Shown: piece by piece, positions 1 through 9,383 of the stretch
Layout of the letters: every line of letters starts with the position of its first letter
How positions within the stretch are numbered: position 1 is the first letter of the stretch
Source: Clostridia bacterium
Lineage (GTDB): Bacteria; Bacillota; Clostridia; Christensenellales; Borkfalkiaceae
Direction of reading: 5' to 3'
Length of the DNA stretch: 64,000 nucleotides
NCBI GenBank assembly: GCA_017463105.1
Contig: JAFTPU010000001.1
Span: 1-64,000, forward strand
Notes under the pieces: generated by a model
Database searches by the model: none
Seen by the model: the letters and a program-made list of their open reading frames with translations, nothing else
What the model was told of the DNA's origin: nothing
Position numbers and translations under genes: made by a program

Positions 1-351
1 ACTGTCGTCGTAGGAAGCCTTCGAATATCTCGCACGGTTGGCGTCGATCTCGCAAAGCATGTAAAAGCGCGATCTTCCTTCCTCGTCCGTCTGTCCCTTT
101 CCCTTCGCCGCCGCTACCGTTATCGTCGGATATACCGCGGGAGAGCCCGACGAAACGCGAAAATCGGTTTTCGTCGTAACGATCTTCGGGTCTTTCGTTT
201 CGTTGCGCATGGCAACGAGAATGACCGCTATCAAAATTGCGGCAAGAATGGCAACGTATACGAAAACGGCAGCCTTAGACGAGGCGGCTTCCCAAATATT
301 CTGCATCGTTTCGTCTGCACCGCACAAAGAATAAACGAAAGCGTTATTCAT
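1..351 (-). CDS. Single-pass membrane protein, 3' part cut off by the window edge
   Basis: The frame runs open from an ATG at 349-351 to base 1, giving 117 codons with no stop, so the C-terminus lies outside the window. The start is supported by a strong AAGGAGGT ribosome site 9 bases upstream. Residues about 26-47 form one hydrophobic helix (AAVFVYVAILAAILIAVILV), preceded by a short outer or inner N-terminus and followed by a charged, soluble region. It is the fourth gene of the operon that begins at 8647 and starts 31 bases after the GH3-like gene ends. I do not recognise the family. Its place suggests a role with the neighbouring membrane proteins, but that is inference only. Confidence 0.7.
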   Translation of the reverse strand, partial: MNNAFVYSLCGADETMQNIWEAASSKAAVFVYVAILAAILIAVILVAMRNETKDPKIVTTKTDFRVSSGSPAVYPTITVAAAKGKGQTDEEGRSRFYMLCEIDANRARYSKASYDDS

Positions 352-382
352 TACCGAGTGACCTCCTTAAAAATTGGGGGAA

Positions 383-3300
383 TCAAATATCCAGCCCCGA
401 CGATTTGACCGCTTTCAGCGAACAGGGCGCATGCCCCTCGCCGAAAATATTTTCGAGCGTATGAGAGAATTTTTCTTCCGACGGTTTCTTCGCGTTTTCC
501 ACACAAGCAAGCATACCGGGGATAAGGTGGCAAGCCACCACGCTGTCCAGCGCTTCCTCCTCCAAACCGCCGCCCGCAAGGAATACGGAAATATATTTCT
601 CCATACGTTGCCAAAGCTTGTTTTCAATTTGGTATTCTCCGCAACCGTCGACAAACTCCTCCAGCTTATCCACGCGCTTCCAAAGAACTTCGTCCATTTG
701 ATAATCGCGGTAAGCGTTCTTCGCAAGTTGATCGAACTGCCAAAAAGTAAGTTTTTTCACAACCGTCTTTTCCGTTTCCACTACCGTTTCGACCACTTTC
801 AGTTCTTTCGGTCCCGCGCTTACTTTGGGTCTTTGAATCGTCTTTTTTACGATCTGTTTTACTTTCTTTTTCGTCTTTTTCGGCGTATTCTTCGCGCTTA
901 CGGTAACCCCGAACCACGAATCGTCGTCCGCGTCGGAATCTACCGTATTTTCCGCCGCTTCCTCCACTTCGATCTCGACCTCGATTTCCTCCTCGATCTC
1001 GACCGTTTCCATTTCCACTTCTTTCTCGGCGGGCGTTTGTTCCGCGTTTTCCGCCTCGCCGCTCTGCACGATCATGCGTTTGCGGGGCTCCTCGCCTATG
1101 CGGAGGGAAAGATCGACCACGCACGCCATATCGAGAAGATATTTGGGCACGTCGGATATTTTTTCGCCGTCGGCGAGCGTCACAACGAGCCATACGTTTT
1201 CGGATATCTCGTGCGACTGCTCGTTCTGCGCGTCCGTTTTAACGGCGAGCTCGACGCGGTGTTCGGGCTGATCCACGTAACGGATCACGGGCGAAAGGTA
1301 CGATTTTATCCCCTCGCACCGCACGTCCCGCAACGTCGCGATATGTACGATACCGTCCGCGAGGGACGTGCGCATGAGCTGGTGCGCCGTATTCGTGAGC
1401 GCGGAAATCCCAATCATATTCTTGCGGTAAAGAAGATTTTCCGCGCCGTCGTTTTCCTCGTAATCGTCCACGGAAGGCGTACAGCCGAGATAGTCGCCGA
1501 GCACGGGAATAAATCTTTCCAACATTTCCCTGTCCTCGCAATTTAAAATGATCAAGCGGGAGGACGCGAATGCCGAGAAAAGCGAGCGAACGCCGGCAAT
1601 ATCGAGCGCGATACCGCGTTCGTAAGCGAACGTGGTAAACTCGTTGAATACGAGCGGCATAGTGAAGTCCGCGTCGAACGGACCGCTTACGACGCGCGTT
1701 TCTTCCTTCGCCTTTTCCTGCTCTTCCTCGGCGGGCTTCTCCTCTTCCTCGAATTCGTACGTAGTCGCGAATTCCTCCGCAAACAACTGTTCGTAAGGGA
1801 TCTCGTCCGCCAAATCTTCGATATTCAGTTTTTCACGGTTTTGTTTTTTCTCTTCCATATTCTTTTCCAAACACTCTCTGATTTGATTTTTTCGCCTTGT
1901 CGAAAGGATCGTCGCAAAGGTTATCGGCGCCGCGGTGATCGCCGCAACGATCAGGTATATCCACCATTTTTTCGGTATCCAACGAATATAATCGAAATAC
2001 AGGAACACGAGGTCGAGACACAGTATGACGATCGACGCCGCAACGGCGAATACCCTTGCCTTTTTGGATTTCTCCGCGGGTAGCTTCACGGGAACGTCCA
2101 AATAGTATTTTTCCGTAAGTACGTTCGATTTCGACTGCACGTATTCGGACAAGCTCTTTTTGTCCGATTCCAGCGTTTCCGTGCCCGCATAGAAACGGTC
2201 CTTCAAATGGATATCCCGCACAGACGAACCGATATAGATCTCATACTGTCCGCTTTCGGTGGCGAAGCGTTTTTTACGGGCGTCGTAAACGGAAAGATCC
2301 AGTTTACCGATCGGCACGCTGACCGTCTTACTCTCCCCGGGTCTCAGCGAGACCCGATAGAAGGCTTTGAGCTCTTTTCTCGGTCTTACCACGGCGGAAC
2401 CCCGTTTTCCGACGTATACCTGCACCACTTCCGACGCCGCGAACGAGCCCGTATTTTTTACGGTGAAACGGAAGCCGTCCGCCGCCCGTTTCAGCTTGGA
2501 ATAGGTAAACCGCGAATAGCTCAACCCGAAGCCGAACGGATATTTGATACGGAGTCCCGAGCTATCGTAATTGCGATAACCGTAGAAAGTACCCACCTTG
2601 TTCCGTCCCGCGTCCTTATACGCGCGAACGGTGGAGAAATAATCCTCTGTGTTCGTATAACAAGTAAATGCAAGCTTACCCGACGGAGACGTCTCTCCCA
2701 TAAGGATCCTCGTCACCGCCTGCGCGCTTCGGCTTCCGTCGAGCGGGGCAAGCAACACGGCGTCGCATGCGTTATCAAAACGCATGTCGGGATAATGCTC
2801 GCCGCAGACCACGGCGACGACCTTGGCTTTTCCCTTGGCAAGGCGTTCGAGCAAAACCTGTTGATTGGCGGGAAGTCGCGCCGTTTTATTACGAATTGCG
2901 CGCTCTTTCCCCTTGCCCGAATAGCCGACCACGACGACGGCGATATCCGCCTTCTCAGCCAGCGTGCACGCTTCTTTGATAAGATCGTCGCTTCTGTCCC
3001 GATCGGAATCGTACCCTCTGGCAAAGCCGATCGACGCCAGCTTATATTGACGGGTCAACGCCTCGATACGGGCGCGCAACGATTCGACGGACGGATCGTC
3101 CGTCTTTTGTGCGAGGTCGCCGATCAAGGCGATCTTTTTATGCTTATCGAAAGGCAGGACCTTTTCGTTTTTCAGCAATACGACGCTCTGTTCCGCCGCG
3201 CGAAGCGCAAGCTTCTCGTCCGTTACCGCCGTAGCTCCCATTTCCGCTTTCGGTTGCATCTTGGCGCATCGGAAGGAAAAGTCAAGGATACGATCCACCG

Positions 3301-4120
3301 CGTCGTCCAGCATTTCGGGGCTTACGGCGTTCCCTTCGCGACACTCCGTTTCGAGCTCGCCGAGCGTAATATCGCCGTTTTCGAACGAGGTGTTAAGCGC
3401 CAAATAACGCTCGACCGCCGTACGGAGCGCAGTCTTGGACGCGTTTTTGCAAAGCACGTTTTTCTCGAACATAAGCGCCATACTGTCTTTCGATTTTTTG
3501 CAATCGATCACGACGGGCGCTTTCCCGACCGCCTTATCCAAATATTCGGCGTTTACGTTTTCGTACGAACCGCCGAGCTTGGGACGGGCTGTTTTCAACA
3601 TACAGCCGTTCTGCTTAACCGCCATATCGAAGGGTTTGAAAAAGTATTCGTGCAAGGCGCGGGGATCGCATTCCGCGTCGGAGAACGCTACGTCGGAGGG
3701 ACGGAGCGCGGGTTCGGCAATACAGGTTTTTACGCCTGTGCGCATACCTGCTCCCGCCCACGCGTTGGCAAACGTACCGCTTAAATACGGGTCCTCGGAA
3801 ACGCCCGAGGAATAGGGCGTGACCATCACGTTTGCCGCAGGTACGTTCAACAACGTGTACCCGTGTTCTTTTGCGCGACGGGCAAGACTGTCCGCGACCT
3901 TTCCGATAAGGTCGACGTTCCACGAATTGGCAAGCCCCGCAAACGAGGGATACGTTTCCCCCTCTTTGCCGTTCATCGCTTGCATAGACGTTTCCGAAAG
4001 GAAACGCACCCTTTCGCCCTGTAAGGTTATCCCGCCCAAAGAAGCAACGTCTGCAAGCAAAGAAATTTTTTGTTCAGTTGTCAGTTTTTCGATAATTTCC
4101 CGATGCGTAAGCATAGTCAC
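383..4120 (-). CDS. GH3-like (beta-glucosidase family) protein fused to a membrane hairpin and cytosolic region; probable pseudoenzyme
   Basis: 1245 residues. Residues about 10-290 follow the GH3 barrel (SEDPYLSG at 108-115; VVID with Asp206 where the nucleophile lies), 300-500 the GH3 alpha/beta domain, 527-535 carry the PFGFGLSY block, and 545-635 are a fibronectin-III-like domain. Active-site motifs are eroded: the DGP motif region reads ETS, the Lys-His substrate pair reads Ala135-Glu136, and the arginine before SP is missing. Two helices follow at about 690-711 and 719-741, then about 500 charged residues with Glu-rich and Lys-rich linkers and an unrecognised domain. There is no signal peptide, so both the sugar domain and the tail probably face the cytosol. 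A membrane-tethered scaffold or sensor is more likely than an active glycosidase. It starts 6 bases after the leucine-rich-repeat gene. Confidence 0.75.
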   Translation of the reverse strand: MTMLTHREIIEKLTTEQKISLLADVASLGGITLQGERVRFLSETSMQAMNGKEGETYPSFAGLANSWNVDLIGKVADSLARRAKEHGYTLLNVPAANVMVTPYSSGVSEDPYLSGTFANAWAGAGMRTGVKTCIAEPALRPSDVAFSDAECDPRALHEYFFKPFDMAVKQNGCMLKTARPKLGGSYENVNAEYLDKAVGKAPVVIDCKKSKDSMALMFEKNVLCKNASKTALRTAVERYLALNTSFENGDITLGELETECREGNAVSPEMLDDAVDRILDFSFRCAKMQPKAEMGATAVTDEKLALRAAEQSVVLLKNEKVLPFDKHKKIALIGDLAQKTDDPSVESLRARIEALTRQYKLASIGFARGYDSDRDRSDDLIKEACTLAEKADIAVVVVGYSGKGKERAIRNKTARLPANQQVLLERLAKGKAKVVAVVCGEHYPDMRFDNACDAVLLAPLDGSRSAQAVTRILMGETSPSGKLAFTCYTNTEDYFSTVRAYKDAGRNKVGTFYGYRNYDSSGLRIKYPFGFGLSYSRFTYSKLKRAADGFRFTVKNTGSFAASEVVQVYVGKRGSAVVRPRKELKAFYRVSLRPGESKTVSVPIGKLDLSVYDARKKRFATESGQYEIYIGSSVRDIHLKDRFYAGTETLESDKKSLSEYVQSKSNVLTEKYYLDVPVKLPAEKSKKARVFAVAASIVILCLDLVFLYFDYIRWIPKKWWIYLIVAAITAAPITFATILSTRRKNQIRECLEKNMEEKKQNREKLNIEDLADEIPYEQLFAEEFATTYEFEEEEKPAEEEQEKAKEETRVVSGPFDADFTMPLVFNEFTTFAYERGIALDIAGVRSLFSAFASSRLIILNCEDREMLERFIPVLGDYLGCTPSVDDYEENDGAENLLYRKNMIGISALTNTAHQLMRTSLADGIVHIATLRDVRCEGIKSYLSPVIRYVDQPEHRVELAVKTDAQNEQSHEISENVWLVVTLADGEKISDVPKYLLDMACVVDLSLRIGEEPRKRMIVQSGEAENAEQTPAEKEVEMETVEIEEEIEVEIEVEEAAENTVDSDADDDSWFGVTVSAKNTPKKTKKKVKQIVKKTIQRPKVSAGPKELKVVETVVETEKTVVKKLTFWQFDQLAKNAYRDYQMDEVLWKRVDKLEEFVDGCGEYQIENKLWQRMEKYISVFLAGGGLEEEALDSVVACHLIPGMLACVENAKKPSEEKFSHTLENIFGEGHAPCSLKAVKSSGLDI

Positions 4121-4126
4121 TCCCGA

Positions 4127-7100
4127 TTAGTCGTTTGTCCAAAGATAAATATCCGATATATAGCCGTAGCCGTAATAGTCCGAGGTCGCCTTTTTGCGCT
4201 GATACGTAATTTCGATTTTATCCCCTTTCGAAAGGGTATAGGTGAACGTCTTTGTTCCGCTTGAAACGGTTTTCTTTTCCCCGTTGTGCGTGATCGTGAC
4301 CGTACCGTACGAGTTTTCCATCGAACAATTGAATGAAATAGTCACGCTGCGTTTTGCCTTGAGCGTGACCGTCGCCGAAACGCCCTTATCGGCAACGCAT
4401 TCGGATATACGGTCGGCGTATGAACCGAACACGTTGAACGGATTTTTCTTGTCGTTTGAGATCTCGATCACGTCGGCGAAATAGGACTGGGTATACGATT
4501 GGAGCTGACTGCGATCGATATGGTCGCACACGGTGCAGATACGCGCCTGATAATCGGCGTACGAATGTCCGTACGCGAAAACGGTGTCCGTGCGCTGATA
4601 GCCGCAATCGTCGCAATAATAGCGAACGCTGCCATTCGTCGTGCAAGTGGCTTCCTTGATCGTTTCCGTATCGTATTCCTTGATACTCGTGTCCACGTTA
4701 CCTTTCGAATCGTATTTCCAATAACCGTATTCGTGCACGCAATTGTCGTAAATATAGACCATTCCGTATTCCACTTCGTAACGAGACGCATATTTATTCC
4801 ACTGCGATTGCGAGCCTTCGTAATAGACGTCGGCGATATAGCCCATCGCGCCGCTGTCGATCCCTCTGAGATTGACGGGGATCACGAGAGAAGCGAGCGC
4901 GTCGCAACCGACGAACGTCCCCGCCTCCAGCGTAGTCAAGGACGGATTATCGAAACGAACGCGGGTCAATTTCGGCAAATCGACGAACGCGCCGCTTCGG
5001 ATACTCTTTACGGCGCCGCCGATCACGATCGTACGCACGGAAGAAATATCCTCGAACGCATACCGCGCGATCGCGTATTCGCTTATTCCCTCCAGCGACT
5101 GCAACGACAGGGTATCGCCCGAGCCGTTGAAACCGACGATCGTCCAGCCGAGCGAGGAATTGCCCTTGAGAACGAAATCGCCCGCCGTTTTCGTCTCCAA
5201 TTTCTTGGAACGACTGTTCGTATGGATCGCGAGCGCGTTATATGCCACGCCGCCGTGATCGAGGCTGTCTTTTTCCAGATCGAGATCGGAATAATTGAAT
5301 ATTTCGTGAAGCTTTTTACAACCCGAAAACGCGTCTGCGCCAATCTCGGAGACGTCTGCCGAAAGAGTGAACTGTTCAAGCTTCTTGCAACTCGAAAACG
5401 CGCCCTGTCCGATAATTTCCAACGCCGCAAACTCGGGCACCGATCGGAGCGAGGTGCATTTTTCAAACGCATTCGTCCGTATTTCCGTCACGCCGCTTGC
5501 GCCCGAGACCGTTTCCAAACTCTCACATTCCCGAAACGCCGCGTCGCCGATCACGTCCACGGTCAAGGGAACGGCGATCTCTTTCAAGGTTTTACAGCCC
5601 GTAAACGCCGAAGTGCCGATCGCGGCGACACGTTTGGGTAGAGTAACCTGCGCCAATTTTTCACAGCCGCCGAACGTATAGGCGGGAAGCTCTGTACATA
5701 CTCTCGATTTCATATCCGCCGTCTGTAACAGCGTACAATCCGCAAATACGCCGTCGCCGAGCACGATTCCCTGATTGCTTTCGGCAAAAGTAATTTTCTT
5801 CAGCTCGCTTTCCGCGAACGCCGTTTTTCCGATTTCCGAGACCGCGGAGGAAATTTCCAAATCGGAGAGCACCTCGTCTTTATAGAACAGGTACGGCACG
5901 ATCGAATAGGTCTTGCCATCGATCTTATCGGGCGTGACCGCCTTGCCGCTTCTGCCCGTATATTCGATCATATACAGATTTTCGTTCGCCGTTGCGATAA
6001 CGAAATTATTCAGCGTTTGGCGTTCCATACGGGGTTCTTCCGCGGAGTTGTAAACCGCAAGCGTATAAGGACAGAGTTCGTCCCCCGCGACAAGCGAAAC
6101 GATACTGAGATTTTCTATTTCGAACAAACGATAGTCGTCCTCGAACGCGTCGACGGCTATGCCCGTCACCGTAGAAGGAATGGAAAGATAACGCAAATTA
6201 AAGCAACTGTCGAACAGACGCGAGGCAATGCTCCCCAACCCTTCGGGCAGCTCGACCGAACGCAGACTTGCGCAATCGGAGAACGCGCGATCGCCGATGG
6301 AAGTCAACGTCGCTTTGGGCGAGAACGTCACGCTTGTCAACGCCTTGCAATCGGAGAATGCGTCCGCACCGATCGCAGCGACGGTGCGGGGAATCACGAT
6401 ACTTTGCAAGGACGAACAATCGGAAAAGGCTTTATCGGGGATCGCCGCCAAAGGGGTCGTATCCCGAAGCGTGAATTTCGCAAGCTCGCCGCAATCATAA
6501 AACGCGCTTTCGCCGATCGAGGTGAGGCTACTGCCGTTAAAACTCGTGATACCGCTTTTTGCAAACGCATACGCGCCCACGGAATTTACGGCTTTCGTCA
6601 TCGTAAAGTTTTCCAGCTTGGCGCAATTGTAAAACGCACGTTCACCGATGGAATTGCCCGTAAAAGAATCGAACTGCACGCTCGCCAAACGCTTGGAACA
6701 GGACGCCGCAAAATATGCGGGGATCTCGTCCGAATAGCCGATGCGGAGATTTTTCACGCCCACCTCGGACGAACCGCCGCCGAAGAGAACGTTGAGCGGT
6801 TTCGCCTCGTCCGTCTGATCGTCCTCGTACGATTTTGCGTTGAAATTTTTGAGATACAGATTTTCAATACTTTTTGCGCCGTAGAAGAAATCCCAATCGT
6901 CGCCGTAGGAAACAAACTGGTCGATATAGATCTCGGTGATTTCGCCGCAATCTCCGAATGCCTGATAGCCGATCGTAAGTATCGCTTCGGGATCGGAATT
7001 GACGATGCGTACGGAAGAAAGCGAATCGCAACCGTTGAAAGATTTATAGCCGAGTTCCGTCACGCCCGTGATCTTGACCGTTTCCAGCTTGTCGCAATCA

Positions 7101-7954
7101 CAGAATGCCCATGCGGAGATTACGTTGTTCCCTTCAATCGTCACCGTTTCCAGCTTGTCGCAATCGAAGAACGCGCCTTGAGCGAGCTCGACGCCCTGTT
7201 GAACGGTAACTTCCTTGATAACGGCGTTCCCTTTGAAGGCGTCCTGCACGACGCCCACGACGGGGTGTCCTTCCACTTCGTTGGGGATCACGATCGATTC
7301 CCCGCCCAAGCCCGTATATCCGACGATATTGACGGGCGAATTGTCGGGATCGGTCGTATCGAGTATTTCGTATTGAATATTCTGGAGGAAAAACGCCTCT
7401 TTGTTTTCCTTAAAGTCGTTAATATGTACGATCGCGGTCGCGACGGAGACGATTGCCACCACGCCGGCGCAGATCGCCGCCGCGACGGGTGCGGGGAATC
7501 GGCGGGAATTGGTTTTCACGCTTTCCTCGCCGAGTTCTTTTTTAATCTCCTCCGTATCGATCGGACGGCGTTTTTTCTTCCTTTCATAGGTCACGTATAC
7601 GTCGTCCGCGCCGAGGCGGTAAGCGTAGTTACCGTATTCCGCGCTGACGATCTTTACGCGGAAATCGATACACGAATGATGCAATTCGATATTTTCTTTG
7701 AAGATGAATTTGCCGCTTTTGATCGAAAGGTTTTTAAATTCCGCATTGACCGCGCCGAGCGATTTACCGCGCACGTCGAACTGATCGATCTGTAAAATAA
7801 GTCCCGTAAGCTTTTCGTTTAAACGGTTTGTCATATCCAACAAAAGGAATCTACGGCTCTTTTTACGTACGATCAAAAAACGCTCGACGGTGAGGAACTC
7901 GTTCGTCTGTTTGTACGTATATTCACCTTTTGCAATAACGTTAAAATTTCGCAT
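4127..7954 (-). CDS. Membrane-anchored BspA-like leucine-rich-repeat surface protein
   Basis: 1275 residues. About 130 N-terminal residues form a charged soluble domain I do not recognise, followed by one transmembrane helix at about 155-178. Residues about 195-1060 hold many LRR_5 (BspA type) repeats, with recurring phrases of the kind AFxDCxxLxxVxI. Near residue 1070 a Cys/His-rich segment (paired CxxC groups) resembles the repeats of the lipoprotein at 50634-53600. The last 110 residues look like a beta-sandwich, perhaps carbohydrate-binding. With no signal peptide but one internal helix, the N-terminus is probably cytosolic and the repeats outside. BspA-like repeats often mediate adhesion, but here the partner is unknown. 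It lies 6 bases after the 228-residue protein gene and 6 before the GH3-like gene, so it is cotranscribed with both. Confidence 0.85.
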   Translation of the reverse strand: MRNFNVIAKGEYTYKQTNEFLTVERFLIVRKKSRRFLLLDMTNRLNEKLTGLILQIDQFDVRGKSLGAVNAEFKNLSIKSGKFIFKENIELHHSCIDFRVKIVSAEYGNYAYRLGADDVYVTYERKKKRRPIDTEEIKKELGEESVKTNSRRFPAPVAAAICAGVVAIVSVATAIVHINDFKENKEAFFLQNIQYEILDTTDPDNSPVNIVGYTGLGGESIVIPNEVEGHPVVGVVQDAFKGNAVIKEVTVQQGVELAQGAFFDCDKLETVTIEGNNVISAWAFCDCDKLETVKITGVTELGYKSFNGCDSLSSVRIVNSDPEAILTIGYQAFGDCGEITEIYIDQFVSYGDDWDFFYGAKSIENLYLKNFNAKSYEDDQTDEAKPLNVLFGGGSSEVGVKNLRIGYSDEIPAYFAASCSKRLASVQFDSFTGNSIGERAFYNCAKLENFTMTKAVNSVGAYAFAKSGITSFNGSSLTSIGESAFYDCGELAKFTLRDTTPLAAIPDKAFSDCSSLQSIVIPRTVAAIGADAFSDCKALTSVTFSPKATLTSIGDRAFSDCASLRSVELPEGLGSIASRLFDSCFNLRYLSIPSTVTGIAVDAFEDDYRLFEIENLSIVSLVAGDELCPYTLAVYNSAEEPRMERQTLNNFVIATANENLYMIEYTGRSGKAVTPDKIDGKTYSIVPYLFYKDEVLSDLEISSAVSEIGKTAFAESELKKITFAESNQGIVLGDGVFADCTLLQTADMKSRVCTELPAYTFGGCEKLAQVTLPKRVAAIGTSAFTGCKTLKEIAVPLTVDVIGDAAFRECESLETVSGASGVTEIRTNAFEKCTSLRSVPEFAALEIIGQGAFSSCKKLEQFTLSADVSEIGADAFSGCKKLHEIFNYSDLDLEKDSLDHGGVAYNALAIHTNSRSKKLETKTAGDFVLKGNSSLGWTIVGFNGSGDTLSLQSLEGISEYAIARYAFEDISSVRTIVIGGAVKSIRSGAFVDLPKLTRVRFDNPSLTTLEAGTFVGCDALASLVIPVNLRGIDSGAMGYIADVYYEGSQSQWNKYASRYEVEYGMVYIYDNCVHEYGYWKYDSKGNVDTSIKEYDTETIKEATCTTNGSVRYYCDDCGYQRTDTVFAYGHSYADYQARICTVCDHIDRSQLQSYTQSYFADVIEISNDKKNPFNVFGSYADRISECVADKGVSATVTLKAKRSVTISFNCSMENSYGTVTITHNGEKKTVSSGTKTFTYTLSKGDKIEITYQRKKATSDYYGYGYISDIYLWTND

Positions 7955-7960
7955 CGTACC

Positions 7961-8647
7961 TTATTCCTTTCGGATTTTTTTTGCATTTCTTATTTTTACC
8001 GTTAAACACGAAACGATCAGATTTACCACGATCAGCACCGCGGCGACGAGCAAAGTAAGCAAGAAGCTTGCGCCGTCGAGAATGACGCTCTCGCGGAATA
8101 CCCCGCCGAATACGTTCGCGCAACAGACCTTGATACACAATACTTCCATCAAGATCAACAGACCGGTGAGAAGAAGGAATTTCACAAGATCGCCGCGTTC
8201 CGTTTTCGTTGCGAACCGTTCGGGGAATCGATTGGTATCCGCCTGATTGACGACCACCGAAACGTAAGAGGTCTCCTCGGGCAAGGCGAGCACCTTCGTA
8301 TAACCTTTATTCTCGATCAGCTCCTTTACCGTAAGTACGTCGAATACCTTATTGCGATTGTTGAAAAGCACCACGTCGTAGCTTATATAAGAAAGCTCGG
8401 GATCGAGCTTGCACATAAGCTCCTTTTTTCCCCAACGCTCCGCAAGCACGTATTGCTTGATATATTTCCGCCATTTGGGAACGGGTTGAAACACGAGGCT
8501 TTGTCCTCCCTTTTCGAGGACCTTTTTTATGCCGCGATCGGTCGGTTCTTTGATAGCGTGTCTCGCGCGCAGATACATCTGCGGCAAAACAAACGCCGCC
8601 AGCGCCACCGAAATACCGATCGTTAAAATCAACAATACAACCCACAT
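7961..8647 (-). CDS. Small membrane protein of unknown function, first gene of the LRR/GH3-like operon
   Basis: 228 residues with a hydrophobic helix at the extreme N-terminus (about 2-23), a soluble central part of about 130 residues rich in charged and beta-prone stretches, and two helices near the C-terminus (about 158-178 and 190-215) ending in a Lys/Arg-rich tail. I do not recognise the family. It opens the operon behind the promoter at 8763-8792 and is separated from the leucine-rich-repeat gene by 6 bases, which points to a joint membrane assembly. No catalytic motif is visible. Confidence 0.75.
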   Translation of the reverse strand: MWVVLLILTIGISVALAAFVLPQMYLRARHAIKEPTDRGIKKVLEKGGQSLVFQPVPKWRKYIKQYVLAERWGKKELMCKLDPELSYISYDVVLFNNRNKVFDVLTVKELIENKGYTKVLALPEETSYVSVVVNQADTNRFPERFATKTERGDLVKFLLLTGLLILMEVLCIKVCCANVFGGVFRESVILDGASFLLTLLVAAVLIVVNLIVSCLTVKIRNAKKIRKE

Positions 8648-8762
8648 ATCGCTTCGAATACTCCTGTTTTTATCGTAATAAAGCTTTTTTGCTTATAAAA
8701 GCAAACACCCCGCGGGGTCGAAAAATGCAAAAGTGCGCACTCCGCCCACTATGGTATTTTAT

Positions 8763-8792
8763 ATTATATCATATTTCTGTCACTTTCGTCAA
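8763..8792 (-). promoter_or_regulatory. Sigma-A-type promoter of the LRR/GH3-like operon
   Basis: On the minus strand TTGACG, 18 bases, TATAAT. The leader to the first start codon at 8647 is about 110 bases and contains the perfect palindrome CCCCGCGGGG at 8708-8717. Confidence 0.65.
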
Positions 8793-8887
8793 TCAACTGA
8801 GGCTTATTTCCGATTTTTGAAAAAAAAATATACGCTTTTGAAAGCACATCCGACTTTGGACGGTGCATGGCAGATCTGCCGTTTTTC

Positions 8888-8998
8888 TTTTTTATTCTTT
8901 CACCCACGTTTTTCGCTCCTCGCGTGAACCCTTGTGAACGCAAGCCTTCCTGCTAACCTTTACTTTTCGCCACGAAAAAAGCACCCGCAAGGGGTGCC
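8888..8998. repeat. Copy 1 of a 111-bp direct repeat beside tRNA-Ser
   Basis: Bases 8888-8998 are identical to 9054-9164 (offset 166). The unit carries the tRNA terminator hairpin (GCACCC, loop, GGGTGC). Just after copy 1 the bases GCGCAGAGAAA (8999-9009) repeat the 3' end of the tRNA-Ser gene, so the duplication probably included tRNA sequence that has since decayed. The rest of 8648-9171 holds only the operon promoter and no credible gene. Confidence 0.85.
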
Positions 8999-9053
8999 GC
9001 GCAGAGAAATATTTTGTTGCAAGCAACAAAGCGTCGTCGCTCACCCACTCGCT

Positions 9054-9164
9054 TTTTTTATTCTTTCACCCACGTTTTTCGCTCCTCGCGTGAACCCTTG
9101 TGAACGCAAGCCTTCCTGCTAACCTTTACTTTTCGCCACGAAAAAAGCACCCGCAAGGGGTGCC
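9054..9164. repeat. Copy 2 of the 111-bp direct repeat, directly downstream of tRNA-Ser
   Basis: It is identical over its full length to 8888-8998. It lies immediately 3' of the tRNA-Ser gene (minus strand) and includes its terminator. The 55 bases between the copies contain a small TTGTTGC/GCAACAA inverted repeat at about 9014-9030. Confidence 0.85.
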
Positions 9165-9171
9165 TTTTTCG
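9134..9171 (-). terminator. Rho-independent terminator of tRNA-Ser
   Basis: On the minus strand the stem GCACCC/GGGTGC is followed by six T. The flanks extend the pairing (CGCCACGAAAAA against TTTTTCGTGGCG), so it may work in both directions. A second copy of the core hairpin lies at 8975-8997 in the duplicated segment. Confidence 0.8.
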
Positions 9172-9261
9172 TGGCGCAGAGAAAGGGATTTGAACCCTTG
9201 TATACATTCCTGCATAACACGATTTCGAATCGTGCGCGTTCAACCGCTCCGCCATCTCTGC
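9172..9261 (-). tRNA. tRNA-Ser, anticodon CGA, with encoded CCA
   Basis: This is a class II tRNA of 90 bases. The acceptor stem is GCAGAGA/TCTCTGC, the D arm begins GCGGAG, the anticodon stem is CACGA/TCGTG around the loop TTCGAAA (anticodon CGA, reading UCG), there is a long variable arm, and the T arm is AAGGG TTCAAAT CCCTT. Discriminator G and CCA are encoded. It has its own promoter (9275-9303) and terminator. Confidence 0.95.
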
Positions 9262-9274
9262 AAACAGCTTTTAT

Positions 9275-9303
9275 ATTATATATCATTATTTTGAAAAAAG
9301 CAA
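9275..9303 (-). promoter_or_regulatory. Promoter of tRNA-Ser
   Basis: Minus strand TTGCTT, 17 bases, TATAAT, ending 14 bases upstream of the mature tRNA 5' end. Confidence 0.7.
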
Positions 9304-9330
9304 CTGTTTTTACGCCGTTTTTTTCGTTTT

Positions 9331-9370
9331 ATTTTTAAAAGCGGGGCAATTCTTTCCGAACTGCCCCGCT
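9331..9370 (-). terminator. Terminator of the succinate (mdh-fumC-hdr-flx-frd-transporter) operon
   Basis: On the minus strand AGCGGGGCA pairs with TGCCCCGCT across a 13-base loop and is followed by a T/A-rich run. It lies 14 bases past the transporter stop codon. Confidence 0.85.
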
Positions 9371-9383
9371 TACGTTTATTCCG

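Noticed and set aside
9058..9255. 65-codon frame across the tRNA-Ser gene
   Set aside because: It is the translated tRNA and its terminator; such frames (MAERLNAHDSK...) are a known annotation artefact.
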